DNA of 64,000 bases. Source: Rhodopseudomonas infernalis (GTDB lineage: Bacteria > Pseudomonadota > Alphaproteobacteria > Rhizobiales > Xanthobacteraceae). The position numbers and the translations under genes were made by a program. How positions within the stretch are numbered: the first letter of the stretch is position 1; each line of letters begins with the position of its first letter. The notes under the pieces were generated by a model. It worked only from the letters and a program-made list of their open reading frames with translations. It was not told where the DNA came from and did not search any database. Shown here piece after piece: positions 26,843 through 35,364 of the stretch. The stretch covers positions 62,001 to 126,000 of the forward strand of contig NZ_JAJNAL010000008.1 of assembly GCF_022271405.1 (NCBI RefSeq). The letters run 5' to 3'.

Positions 26843-27532
26843 ATGCCGGATCCTTCGTCCAAGCCCTATCGTGTCGGTCGCTCCAAGACGGGCCTCGGCC
26901 TGTTCGCCACGGAGCCGATCAAGAAGGGCACCAAGATCATCCGCTATTTCGGGCCGATGCTCGACTGCAACAAGAAGAAGGACGACGCGGTCGAGAACAA
27001 GTATCTGTTCCAGATCAGCAAGCGTTGGACCGTCGACGGCTCGGTGCGCAAGAATATCGCGCGCTACATCAATCATTCCTGCAAGCCGAACGCCGAGTCG
27101 GACGTCAGCGTCCGCAAGCGCAAGATCATGATCCGGGCGATCAAGAACATCGAGCCCGGCGAAGAGATCAACTACGACTACGGCACCGAGTACTTCAAAG
27201 AGTATCTAAAGCCGATCGGCTGCAAATGCGACGCCTGCGAGAAGAAGCGCCTGAAGAAGGCCGCCGAAGCCCGCGCCGAGAAGAAGCAGGACAAGCAAAA
27301 GGCGAAGGGCAAGGCGGATAAGTCAAAGGACAAGGAAGCTGCGAAGTCCAAGGCTAAGGCCGGCAAGCCAAAGGCTGAAAAGGTGAAGGCTGATAAGGTG
27401 AAGTCTTCCAAGGCCGACATGAAGTCGGCGAAGGCGAAGTCAGCAAAGGCCGGCGCCAAGGCTTCCAAGGCCAAGGCGTCGAAGACGCAGCCCAAATCCG
27501 CGAAGCCGAAGTCCGGCAAGGCCGCGGCTTAG
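26843..27532 (+). CDS. SET-domain protein-lysine methyltransferase with lysine-rich tail
   Basis: A 229-residue protein. Residues 8-115 form a SET domain: TGLGLFATEPIKKGTKI at the start, the pseudoknot motif RYINHSCKPNAES (NHSC at 77-80) and EEINYDYG (Tyr111-Tyr113). A post-SET-like cluster Cys127, Cys129 and Cys132 follows. Residues 134-229 are almost entirely Lys, Ala, Ser and Asp/Glu, like a histone tail. SET enzymes transfer methyl from SAM to lysine; the neighbour with a Lys-rich tail, or its own tail, is a candidate substrate. No strong ribosome site is seen. Confidence 0.88.
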   Translation: MPDPSSKPYRVGRSKTGLGLFATEPIKKGTKIIRYFGPMLDCNKKKDDAVENKYLFQISKRWTVDGSVRKNIARYINHSCKPNAESDVSVRKRKIMIRAIKNIEPGEEINYDYGTEYFKEYLKPIGCKCDACEKKRLKKAAEARAEKKQDKQKAKGKADKSKDKEAAKSKAKAGKPKAEKVKADKVKSSKADMKSAKAKSAKAGAKASKAKASKTQPKSAKPKSGKAAA

Positions 27533-27563
27533 TTCGCCCGGTCTTTCGTCTGCACAATCCTCC

Positions 27564-27594
27564 GTCATGCCCGGGCTTGTCCCGGGCATCCACG
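27564..27594. repeat. palindromic intergenic repeat, family C (single arm)
   Basis: GTCATGCCCGGGCTTGTCCC followed by GGGCATCCACG. The GCCCGGG-CTTGT-CCCGGGC core is itself a hairpin 30 bp after the SET gene and may act as its terminator. A two-armed copy is at 48479-48567. Confidence 0.65.
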
Positions 27595-27596
27595 CC

Positions 27597-28136
27597 TTAC
27601 GGCAGTTTTAGCAACAAACACGCGCTTGCCCTGAAGGCTTCGAACAGCTTCTCCGTGTCATTGCGAGGAGCGCAGCGACGAAGCAATCCAGCGCAGTGCT
27701 CGGCGCGTGGATTGCTTCGCTTCGCTCGCAATGACGGTTGGGCCGTCACCGCCGCGTGGCTCCGCTTCAGCCCCATATATTGCAGCTCCGCGAACACGCC
27801 GACGGCGATGGCCTGCATCACCACGAAGGCGAGGCCGAGCGCATTGGGCGCGACCGCGCTGCTGAGCAGCAAGGTGATGCTGCCAAGCGTCCACAGCGCG
27901 TTGCCGATGATCACCAGCAGCACCAACGGGCGCTGCAGCGCGGCGCGGCTGCCGAGCCAGCCGACGAACGCCGCGTAGGCAATCAGGAACAGGCCGGTTT
28001 CCAGCAGCAGCGGTTGCGGCAGCGCCAACAGCGGGGCCAGCATGCCGGCGCCGAGCGTCAGCAGCAGCGCCATGGCGCCGCTCACCAGCGCATCGGCCTG
28101 CAGTGCGCGGCGAAGCAGCAAGGACGGGTGAATCAT
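27597..28136 (-). CDS. small membrane protein with repeat-encoded C-terminus
   Basis: A 179-residue protein. Residues 1-125 hold four hydrophobic helices (SGAMALLLTLGAGMLAPLLAL, LFLIAYAAFVGWLG, LVLLVIIGNALWTLGSITLL and NALGLAFVVMQAIAVGVFA), typical of small rhizobial integral membrane proteins of unknown function. After the conserved-looking ELQYMGLKRS end, the frame runs through a family A repeat (SLRAKRSNP ... RRCAPRND), so about the last 45 residues are repeat-derived. It is divergent from an XRE regulator that may control it. Confidence 0.7.
   Translation of the reverse strand: MIHPSLLLRRALQADALVSGAMALLLTLGAGMLAPLLALPQPLLLETGLFLIAYAAFVGWLGSRAALQRPLVLLVIIGNALWTLGSITLLLSSAVAPNALGLAFVVMQAIAVGVFAELQYMGLKRSHAAVTAQPSLRAKRSNPRAEHCAGLLRRCAPRNDTEKLFEAFRASACLLLKLP
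27657..27735. repeat. palindromic repeat family A inside a coding frame
   Basis: GTCATTGCGAGGAGCGCAGC at the left, inverse ending TTCGCTCGCAATGAC at the right, GAAGCAATCCAG and GGATTGCTTCG arms facing each other. It matches the copy at 8261-8338. It lies in the 3-prime end of the minus-strand membrane gene. Confidence 0.8.
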
Positions 28137-28249
28137 GATCGTCTCCTTTGGTTCGATGGGCGATGTTCGAACCATGAGGGCGCCCGCCGCCGAATTCGAT
28201 TACCTCGCAGGTCATGGAAGCTGTGCCGGGCGCGTGCTAGTTTTGCCGC

Positions 28250-29071
28250 ATGAACACGTCCATCTCCTCGGCCCAGGCCGCCGCCGGCGCGCAACCGGTC
28301 CGCATCGGCGATTACTTGCGGCAATGGCGGCAGCGCCGCCGGCTGAGCCAGCTCGATCTCGCACTCGACGCGGAGATTTCCGCGCGTCATCTGTCGTTCG
28401 TCGAAACCGGCCGCGCCGCGCCGTCGCGCGACATGGTGATGCGTCTCGCCGAGCGGCTCGACGTGCCGCTGCGCGAGCGCAACGTGCTGCTGGTGGCGGC
28501 GGGCTTCGCGCCGGCGTTCCCGCTGCGGACGCTGGACGATCCGGCACTTGCCGCGGCGCGCGGCGCGGTCGAGCAGGTGCTGAAGGCGCACGAGCCCAAT
28601 CCGGCGCTCGCCGTCGATCGGCACTGGAACCTGGTCGCCGCCAATCGCATGGTGATGCCGCTGCTGGACGGTGTCGCGCCGTCGCTGCTGACGCCGCCGC
28701 TCAACGTGCTGCGGTTGTCGTTTCATCCCGACGGGCTGGCGGCGCGCACCGCCAATCTCGGCGAATGGTGCGCGCATCTCCTGGAGCGGCTACACCGGCA
28801 ATGCGAGGTGAGTGCGGATCCCAAGCTGCTCGAGCTGTATCACGAGCTCAAGACCTATCCGGTGCCGGCCCGCGCCGCGCCGGTCGCGGCCGATGCGGTC
28901 GCGGTGCCGTTCCGGCTGCGGCACGAAAGTGGAACACTAAGCTTCATTTCCACCACCATGGTGTTCGGCACGCCGGTCGATGTGACGCTGTCGGAGATCG
29001 CGATCGAGACGTTCTTCCCGGCGGATGAGGCCACCGCGGCCGTGCTCCGCGGCATGGCTGCAAACCTGTAG
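28250..29071 (+). CDS. XRE-family regulator with MmyB-like ligand domain
   Basis: A 273-residue regulator. Residues 15-75 are a helix-turn-helix (YLRQWRQRRRLSQLDLALDA, then SARHLSFVETGRAAPSRDMV). The rest is the MmyB-like ligand-binding domain (NPALAVDRHWNLVAANRMVM, then RLSFHPDGLAARTANL and FRLRHESGTLSFISTTMVFG). Such proteins usually act on a neighbouring divergent gene, here the small membrane protein. Confidence 0.88.
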   Translation: MNTSISSAQAAAGAQPVRIGDYLRQWRQRRRLSQLDLALDAEISARHLSFVETGRAAPSRDMVMRLAERLDVPLRERNVLLVAAGFAPAFPLRTLDDPALAAARGAVEQVLKAHEPNPALAVDRHWNLVAANRMVMPLLDGVAPSLLTPPLNVLRLSFHPDGLAARTANLGEWCAHLLERLHRQCEVSADPKLLELYHELKTYPVPARAAPVAADAVAVPFRLRHESGTLSFISTTMVFGTPVDVTLSEIAIETFFPADEATAAVLRGMAANL

Positions 29072-29144
29072 CGCCTTGCACGCAATTGCCCCGCGCCCAT
29101 CTGTATGGGACTGTGAGCCAGGGAAACGAAACCAGGAGGCGCCG

Positions 29145-29810
29145 ATGAGCGCGCTGAAGCCGCTGAAGATCGATGTCGTCTCCGACGTGGTCTGCCCGTG
29201 GTGCTATATCGGCAAGAAGCGGATCGAGCAGGCGCTGGCGCTCGCGCCCGACGTGCCGGTCGAGCTGACTTTCCGGCCGTTCTTCCTCAATCCCTCGGTG
29301 CCGCGCGAAGGCATCGAGCGCGACGCGTATCTCACTCAGAAATTCGGATCGCCGGAGCGCTACAAGGAACTCGCCAGCCGCGTCGTCGACGCGGCCGCGC
29401 AGGAGGGGCTGGAGTATCATCCCGACCTCGTGAAGCGGCAGCCCAACACGATCGATTGCCACCGCCTGATCCACTGGGCCGACGCGATCGGCAAGGGCCC
29501 GGCGATGAAGCAGCGGCTGATGGAGTTGTACTTCCGCGACGGCGGCGACCTGACGGATATCAACGTGCTGGTGCAAGCCGCGGCCGAGATCGGTCTGAAC
29601 CCCGACGAGATCCGCGCCAGGCTGGCCACCGATACGGATGTCGAACTGATCGCCGGGCAGGCCAACGAGGCGGCCGAGAAGGGCATCTCGGGTGTGCCGA
29701 CCTTTGTGTTCGCGCAGAAATACGCGGTGTCCGGCGCGCAGGATCCGGCACAGCTCGCCAAGGCGATCCGCCACATCTCGGAGGAGATCAACGCGCAGGC
29801 GGCGGAGTAG
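29145..29810 (+). CDS. DsbA-family oxidoreductase (FrnE-like)
   Basis: A 221-residue thioredoxin-fold protein without signal peptide, so cytoplasmic. The active-site motif is CPWC in VVSDVVCPWCYIGKKR (about residues 17-20). Later KRQPNTIDCHRLIHWAD and GISGVPTFVFAQKYAVSGAQ (cis-Pro loop GVPTF) are typical of the FrnE / 2-hydroxychromene-2-carboxylate isomerase-like DsbA family. A strong AGGAGG precedes the ATG; the frame upstream belongs to no gene. Confidence 0.92.
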   Translation: MSALKPLKIDVVSDVVCPWCYIGKKRIEQALALAPDVPVELTFRPFFLNPSVPREGIERDAYLTQKFGSPERYKELASRVVDAAAQEGLEYHPDLVKRQPNTIDCHRLIHWADAIGKGPAMKQRLMELYFRDGGDLTDINVLVQAAAEIGLNPDEIRARLATDTDVELIAGQANEAAEKGISGVPTFVFAQKYAVSGAQDPAQLAKAIRHISEEINAQAAE

Positions 29811-29813
29811 GCC

Positions 29814-30965
29814 TCAACGCTTCAGCAGCCGCTTTGCGGTCTGGCGCAATGCCTCGCGGGCGCGGAGCGCCGCGGTGATCGGCGCGAACAGCGGATCGCG
29901 GGTGCGCAGCGGGATCAGCACGTCGCCGACCGCAAACCGGCCGCGCCAGATCGGATCGATCATCGGGTGGTCGGGCGCGGCGGTGGAGTCGACCAGCCGG
30001 ATCGCCGGATCGGCGCACAGATGCCGCGTCAGCTCCAGCGTCAGCAGCACGCCGGGTGAGCTGCGCGCATGCTGTTCGGCTATGCCCAGCTTGAAGAAGT
30101 AAGCGCGATCGCCATGCCGCAGCACGATGCCGGCGGCGATCGCCTCGTCGCCCGCGTGCAGCAGCGCAATCTCGCAGGCGCCGCGTCCAGCCAAGGCAAC
30201 GGCCGCCTGCCGCAGCCGCGCCGCCAGCTCCGGCTGATGCAGCAGCGCGGTGCCGCGGCGGCCCTTCCAGCCGCTGGCTTCGAGCGCCAGGAACACGTCG
30301 TAGCCTTGCGCCACGTCGCCAGGCGTCTGCGCCACGCTGAAGCGCACTTCGCGATGATCGGCGAGGCGGCGCAGTAGACGACGATATTCCTTCAGCCGCT
30401 TGCCGCCGAGCGCATCGCGCAGCAATTCCTCGCTGTCGCGTGTCGCATCGAGGCAGGCGCGCGACCAGCCGCGCAACAGCACCGGCTCACGGCCTTCGGC
30501 CTGCGCCGCCTGCGTCAGCAGCCGCACCGCGTCACCGTCCCGTGCGACATCGCGCAGCAGCAGCGCCCGGGCGCCGGTGCCACGCGCCCCCGTCAGCAGC
30601 GTTGCGGCGGCCTGGATCCCGTCGGCACGGTCGAGCAGCGGTGTATCGAGCGAGCGGAACGGATCGGCCGAGACCAGCACCGGCAGCGGTAGCCGGTAGG
30701 CGTTCCAGCACGACAGCACGGGCAGCAGGCCGGTGAGGCGGCTCCCAGCATCAAACGCAGTCAGGGCGCGCGTCACGCTGCGGGCGCGGGCATCGCCGTT
30801 CGCGGCCAGCGTCCACTCCGGCAGATAGTAGCCGTTCGGCTCGATGACGCGCCCGGCCAGATCGCGCCAGGCCTGCTCATCGAGCGCGGCGAGCGACGGC
30901 AAGGCGCGGGGCGCCGCGTCCTGCGACGCGTTGCGAGCGGCCGGCGTTGCTTGCGAGATGTCCAC
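29814..30965 (-). CDS. GNAT N-acetyltransferase (BioF2/FemAB-like)
   Basis: About 383 residues from a GTG start. The C-terminal half shows the Acetyltransf_6 (BioF2-like) pattern: LGGKRLKEYRRLLRRLADH, FLALEASGWKGRRGTALL, and RAYFFKLGIAEQHARSSPGVLLTLELTRHL split over two stretches. Relatives are found with polysaccharide or cellulose synthesis loci. The frame is open to 31178, but the N-terminal extension looks non-coding; the exact start is uncertain. It is convergent with the DsbA-like gene (3-bp gap). Confidence 0.8.
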   Translation of the reverse strand: MDISQATPAARNASQDAAPRALPSLAALDEQAWRDLAGRVIEPNGYYLPEWTLAANGDARARSVTRALTAFDAGSRLTGLLPVLSCWNAYRLPLPVLVSADPFRSLDTPLLDRADGIQAAATLLTGARGTGARALLLRDVARDGDAVRLLTQAAQAEGREPVLLRGWSRACLDATRDSEELLRDALGGKRLKEYRRLLRRLADHREVRFSVAQTPGDVAQGYDVFLALEASGWKGRRGTALLHQPELAARLRQAAVALAGRGACEIALLHAGDEAIAAGIVLRHGDRAYFFKLGIAEQHARSSPGVLLTLELTRHLCADPAIRLVDSTAAPDHPMIDPIWRGRFAVGDVLIPLRTRDPLFAPITAALRAREALRQTAKRLLKR

Positions 30966-31206
30966 TACGGGTGCGTCCTGAATCCTCCGGGGCCGCGCCT
31001 TGCAGCACGGCCGTGCGTGCCGGAAGCTAGCGGAGCGGGTGTTCGATTCCGTAAGCTGAGGCGCGGATTTGCCGGGTAGTGTTAATCGAGCCTTACCCGG
31101 CTCGTTGAATGGCCATCCTCGCTGGCGCGGCGTCGGATTGCCGCGGGGGTGAACCGCAGTGCCGTGCGGGCCGACCAACGACGGGGATTGATCTGGAGGA
31201 CTATTG

Positions 31207-32670
31207 ATGCGCGCGATTTGGACGGCGGCGATGGCTGCTGTGCTGGTGCTGGGAGCGAAGGCCGCATGGGCTGAGAGCCGCGTTGCGCTGGTGGTGGGGC
31301 AGTCTGCCTATCGGGCGGTCCCGGCGCTGCCGAACCCGGCCAATGACGCCAAGGCGGTCGAGAAGCTGCTCGGCGAGGCCGGCTTCGAGGTCACCGCCGC
31401 CAACGACCTGACCCAGACCGAGCTGCGCCAGATGGTCGGCGACTTCGCCGCCAAGATCGCCGCCAAGGGGCCCGACACCGTGGCGCTGATGTTCTATGCC
31501 GGCCACGGCATCCAGGTCGACGGCGAGAACTATCTGATCCCTGTCGACATCGATCCGAAGCGCGAGACCGACATCCCGCTGCAGGCAGTGCGGCTCGACG
31601 ACGTGCTCAATACGCTGACTTCGGTGCCGACGCGCAGCCGCATCATCATGCTGGATGCCTGCCGTAACAACCCATTCCCCGAGATCCGCAAGACGACCGG
31701 GCAGGGGCTGGCGCTGGTCGATACCAAGACCGGTTCGCCCGGCACCTTCGTTTCGTTCTCGACCTCGCCGGGCGCCGAAGCCGAAGACGGCGGCGGCGCC
31801 AACAGCCCTTATACGACGGCGCTGCTGGAGGCCGGCCGCAAGAGCGGGCTGCAGATCGAGGACACGTTCAAGCGCGTCCGGCTGGCGGTCAACAAGGCCA
31901 CCGAGGGCCGACAGACGCCGTGGGACTCATCGTCGCTGATCGATGACTTCCGGTTCTTCGGCGCGAGCGAGGCCGCGGCGCAGCCGGAGAAGAAGCGCAC
32001 GGTGGAGGAATGGCGGAGCCTGCTCAAAGGCAAGAAGGTCGAAGAGGCGAACGAACTGATCGTCTCCGACGGCTCGGTCGACGCCTATGAGGCTTTTGTG
32101 TCGCTGTTCGCCGAGCCGCCGCTCGGCACCCAGGCGAAGCGCTGGCTCGATCGCCATCGCAGGATGCAGGCCTGGAACAAAGCGGTGCTCGCCAACACCG
32201 CATCGGCCTACAAGACGTTTCTCGATCAGTATCCCGAGAGCGATCTGACCGTCACCGCCAGGAAGCTGGAGCTGCGGCTGCGCAACAAGCCGGAAGTCGC
32301 GGTGGCTGTTCCGGTCGCCACGTCGCTTGGTCCCACGCCTGTCGCCGCGCTGACGCCGGCATCCGGCGCGACCTGCCCATGCGGCGCGCCGCCGGCAATC
32401 GAGAAGAAGGCCGATAAGAAAACCGAGAAGTCCAAACCGAAGCGCGCCGAGCGCGATGAGCCAAAGCGGACAGCGTCAAAGCCGCCGCGCGGCCGTGTGT
32501 ACTACGAGGATGATGTCGACGATGTCGTTGTCGTGCGTCGTCCGCCACCGGACTATTACGACGTGCCGCGGGGCCCCGGGATTTCGATCGGCGGCGGCTT
32601 CCGTGGCGGCAGTATCGGCCCGCGTGGGCCGACCGGCGGCAATATCGGCGGAGGGGGCGGACGCTACTGA
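31207..32670 (+). CDS. caspase-family (peptidase C14) protein
   Basis: A 487-residue secreted caspase-like protein. Signal peptide at residues 1-22 (ending KAAWA), p20-like domain from residue 24 (SRVALVVGQSAYRAVPALPNP) with the catalytic pair His100 in FYAGHGIQV and Cys152 in MLDACRNNP. Both catalytic residues are present. After about residue 250 comes a repeat-like helical region, a Lys/Pro-rich stretch and a C-terminal Gly-rich tail (GISIGGGFRGGSIG). GGAGG precedes the start. Family members (orthocaspases) cut after basic residues; the target is unknown. Confidence 0.88.
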   Translation: MRAIWTAAMAAVLVLGAKAAWAESRVALVVGQSAYRAVPALPNPANDAKAVEKLLGEAGFEVTAANDLTQTELRQMVGDFAAKIAAKGPDTVALMFYAGHGIQVDGENYLIPVDIDPKRETDIPLQAVRLDDVLNTLTSVPTRSRIIMLDACRNNPFPEIRKTTGQGLALVDTKTGSPGTFVSFSTSPGAEAEDGGGANSPYTTALLEAGRKSGLQIEDTFKRVRLAVNKATEGRQTPWDSSSLIDDFRFFGASEAAAQPEKKRTVEEWRSLLKGKKVEEANELIVSDGSVDAYEAFVSLFAEPPLGTQAKRWLDRHRRMQAWNKAVLANTASAYKTFLDQYPESDLTVTARKLELRLRNKPEVAVAVPVATSLGPTPVAALTPASGATCPCGAPPAIEKKADKKTEKSKPKRAERDEPKRTASKPPRGRVYYEDDVDDVVVVRRPPPDYYDVPRGPGISIGGGFRGGSIGPRGPTGGNIGGGGGRY

Positions 32671-32704
32671 TCGACGCCGGTCGCCGATGTGAGCCGGCGA
32701 TCGG

Positions 32705-32944
32705 CTACTCGAAGGCGACACCAACGCGCTGGGCGCTGCTCCAGACCGGGCGGCAGCGATGCATCACCTTGTCGCTTTCGATTACCAGCATGAAGTGCTC
32801 GGGCAGGCCCACAGGGCCCTCGAGGTCAATCCGCGCGCCGCTGGCCGACAGGTTGCGAACCGTGCATTCGAAGCCAGCGCTGTTGAACGCGACTGTGCCG
32901 CGCTTGTAGACTCGCTGGCGGGGGACGCTTCGTCTCTCGGTCAT
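32705..32944 (-). CDS. PilZ-domain protein
   Basis: A 79-residue single PilZ domain. RRSVPRQRVYKRGTV gives the RxxxR part and VRNLSASGARIDLEG the (D/N)xSxxG part, here NLSASG, of the c-di-GMP-binding motif; the final VGVAFE strand is typical. It probably senses c-di-GMP, but no partner is adjacent. Confidence 0.9.
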   Translation of the reverse strand: MTERRSVPRQRVYKRGTVAFNSAGFECTVRNLSASGARIDLEGPVGLPEHFMLVIESDKVMHRCRPVWSSAQRVGVAFE

Positions 32945-33159
32945 CGTCTCGGGTCCGCTCTATTGCGATGCTGGACCTTCGCATAGGAAAATTACGGAGA
33001 CTTTGATGCGATTGCGCTGCAAACGCGTGTGCTGTTTAGGATTCGTTTACCAGAGCGTCGCCCGTCTCCCCTCCCTGTTCCCCATTCCTCTCAGGCGCGC
33101 CGGCTGCGCACGCCGCAGGATTCTGTTCGGTTGAGTTCCGTAGGGCCGAAGGAGCAACC

Positions 33160-33361
33160 ATGAGGACCGTGTACGCGGCAGCTTGCGCCGCTGGATTGAT
33201 GACCTCGCCGAGTGCAGCGCAGGCCGACGCTCGAAGGCGAGTCGGACGGGGAGATCATCGACACCGAGGCGTTCGTGGAAACGCCAGGCAGGTCGGCGCT
33301 TGTCGCGGCCAACCTCACCGCCAGCATCGTCATCGCGGCCGCTAAGGTGCTCGGCCGGTAA
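33160..33361 (+). pseudogene. frameshifted small secreted protein
   Basis: An ATG with a GGAG site starts a convincing signal peptide (MRTVYAAACAAGLMTSPSAA then QADA). The frame then degenerates into Arg/His-rich sequence, while the +1 frame continues sensibly from about 33230 as LEGESDGEIIDTEAFVETPG to ...VIAAAKVLGR, stopping at 33361. A one-base indel in or near 33223-33230 would join both halves into a protein of about 66 residues. It may be a real mutation or a sequencing error. An internal GTG start for the second half is also possible. Confidence 0.5.
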
Positions 33362-33365
33362 GCCG

Positions 33366-33830
33366 TCACAGCATCGCAAACGCGCTCGACACCATGGCGA
33401 CGGGATTGCCTCCACCGGCTCCGTACAACGTGACGCGGCCGAAGCTCATGGTACGGCCGAGCCGCACCACGCGGGCTTCGGCGAGAACGTCGGACGAACT
33501 GACCGCTTTGAGGAAATGGGTGGTCTGATCGACAGTGGTCATCGGTCTGAAGCCGCGGTTGGCGGCGCTGATCGCGAACACCATTGCGGTGTCGGCGAGT
33601 GCCATCAGCGCCTGACCGCAGACGATGCCGCCGCTGCGGCAGATCCGCTCCGAGAACGCCATCCGCAGCGTCGCTCCGGGCTGCCAATCCGCGGCGGCGC
33701 CCTGCGGCGGATTGGTTTCGATCGTTTCGACCGAGAGCCTGAGGTCGAGCACCCAGGGCGCGAACATTTCATCCAGCATCCGACGCGCGTCCTCGAGCCC
33801 GAATTCCGCCGCCTGAGCGCTATCAGCCAT
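33366..33830 (-). CDS. PaaI-family hotdog thioesterase
   Basis: A 154-residue hotdog-fold protein. GGIVCGQALMALADTAMVFAI holds the helix with the family Asp, and MTTVDQTTHFLKAVSSSDVL and ARVVRLGRTMSFGRVTLYG follow the 4HBT pattern. It likely hydrolyses acyl-CoA thioesters. The ATG at 33830 has GGGAGAAACG before it; the longer frame is rejected. Confidence 0.88.
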   Translation of the reverse strand: MADSAQAAEFGLEDARRMLDEMFAPWVLDLRLSVETIETNPPQGAAADWQPGATLRMAFSERICRSGGIVCGQALMALADTAMVFAISAANRGFRPMTTVDQTTHFLKAVSSSDVLAEARVVRLGRTMSFGRVTLYGAGGGNPVAMVSSAFAML

Positions 33831-33979
33831 AACGTTTCTCCCTTGATGCATGTCGATACGTGACCGTCGCCTCCATCCGTGCGGAGGGCATGCCATTTGG
33901 TTGTATCGGACCCGATTCTGCACGGCTTGAAAACGCCACGGTCGTTCCCTTAAGGTCCGGCCGTTCAGTAGGGTGGCGT

Positions 33980-34111
33980 ATGGTAAAGCGTTCGGTGCTG
34001 GTGCTCGGCGTGGTTGTTGCGGCAATTTTTCTCAACGGCTGCACGCGTTGTGGTCCAATCTGGGACGATTGGATACCGTCGCCAAAATCCTGCAGATCCG
34101 ATCGCCTGTAA
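33980..34111 (+). CDS. 43-aa small lipoprotein
   Basis: A 43-residue protein with a lipoprotein signal: VLVLGVVVAAIFLNGC, lipobox LNGC with Cys22. The mature part TRCGPIWDDWIPSPKSCRSD is only about 21 residues with two more Cys that may pair. Similar tiny lipoproteins are, to my knowledge, conserved in Bradyrhizobium relatives. Function unknown. Confidence 0.65.
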   Translation: MVKRSVLVLGVVVAAIFLNGCTRCGPIWDDWIPSPKSCRSDRL

Positions 34112-34147
34112 TGCAGTCGCGGCCGCTGGGCCGCGTAGGAGTGTCCA

Positions 34148-34429
34148 ATGAAGTTGTTGCGCGGCGCTGCGGTGAGCATCCTGTTGGTCGGCCCGGCCTA
34201 TGCTCAAATGCCGAACGTGAACCTGATGCCCGAGGTTCAGCATAAGTCACCTGAGGAGAAGGCTCAGGACGCGATCAGAGACAAGGCTTATCGTGAATCG
34301 CTGCGCAAGATCCCCGATGCCAAGGCGCCGAACGATCCGTGGGGCGACGTGCGTAGCAACGAGACCACACCTTCCAAGCCGAAGACCGCGACTACGAAGT
34401 CGAAAAAGTCCGGGCCGGCAACAAACTAA
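34148..34429 (+). CDS. conserved hypothetical secreted protein
   Basis: A 93-residue protein with a short signal peptide (LLRGAAVSILLVGPAYA) and a polar mature part: NLMPEVQHKSPEEKAQDAIR, then PNDPWGDVR, then a Lys/Thr-rich tail. It follows the small lipoprotein by 36 bp with a GGAG ribosome site, and both probably form one unit. Function unknown. Confidence 0.75.
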   Translation: MKLLRGAAVSILLVGPAYAQMPNVNLMPEVQHKSPEEKAQDAIRDKAYRESLRKIPDAKAPNDPWGDVRSNETTPSKPKTATTKSKKSGPATN

Positions 34430-34585
34430 TTTCCGCAGATAAGTGCGACCACGCCGAGATCTCGTGTTCAAAACGGCACAGATTTTTCTATAGAATTGAT
34501 GTTGATGGTCCGCTGCGGCGACTGTTCGCCGCGCGGCTGCTCGCGTTCGACGGCAGACGGCGTTGAAGCGATTGCAGGATCACAC

Positions 34586-35272
34586 GTGAATTCTTTCGAG
34601 GCGGCATTCGACCCGATGGCGTTCCTAGGCAGTGCGGGGCCGGGCCGGACAATCCAGCAATTCCGTAAAAATCAACACATCTTCGCCCAAGGCGACAGGG
34701 CCGACAGCGTGTTGTACTTGCAGCACGGGCGCATCAAGCTCGTGGTGATGTCGGAGCAGGGCAAGGAAGGCGTCGTCGCCGTTCTCGAAGCCGGCCAGTT
34801 CTTTGGCGAGAGCGCGCTGATCGGGCGCCGCCGAGTCTCCACTGCGGTGGCGCTCGAAGACTGCACCGTCACCACGCTGACCGGCTCGACGCTGATCGCG
34901 ACGCTGCAGCGTGAATCGGGCATGTGCGAGTACTTCATGACGCACCTGCTGAAGCGTAATTGCCGGGTCGAGGAAGATCTGATCGATCAGTTGTTCAATT
35001 CGAGCGAGAAACGACTGGCGCGGCTGTTACTTCTGCTCGCCGACCTCGGCGAAAACGACACCGTCAAATCGCTCCCGGTCGATATCAGCCAGGAGACGCT
35101 GGCGGAGATGATCGGCACGACGCGGTCGCGCGTCAGCCACTTCATGAACAAGTTCCGCAAGCTCGGCTTCATCAACTATAATGGCCACATCGAGGTCTAT
35201 CCGGCGCTGCGGAGCACCGTGCTGCCCGACAGGGCGCGGCAGCCGGACCTCGACGTTCGTCGCTCTGAATAG
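34586..35272 (+). CDS. Crp/Fnr-family transcriptional regulator
   Basis: About 228 residues. An N-terminal cyclic-nucleotide-binding fold (FRKNQHIFAQGDRADSVLYLQ, then GQFFGESALIGRR) is followed by a C-terminal winged helix (PVDISQETLAEMIGTTRSRVSHFMNKFRK split over two helices). It lacks the N-terminal Cys cluster of FNR. The GTG at 34586 with AGGA upstream is preferred; an ATG at 34496 gives an N-terminus that is not family-like. Effector unknown. Confidence 0.88.
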   Translation: MNSFEAAFDPMAFLGSAGPGRTIQQFRKNQHIFAQGDRADSVLYLQHGRIKLVVMSEQGKEGVVAVLEAGQFFGESALIGRRRVSTAVALEDCTVTTLTGSTLIATLQRESGMCEYFMTHLLKRNCRVEEDLIDQLFNSSEKRLARLLLLLADLGENDTVKSLPVDISQETLAEMIGTTRSRVSHFMNKFRKLGFINYNGHIEVYPALRSTVLPDRARQPDLDVRRSE

Positions 35273-35364
35273 CGGTTCGATCCGCTCGGCGATTTGGTCA
35301 GGGTGAGTATCGATGCGGTCGCAGCACAAGCGCCCGTGACCGGCGCCGCAGGGCGTCCTCCGCG

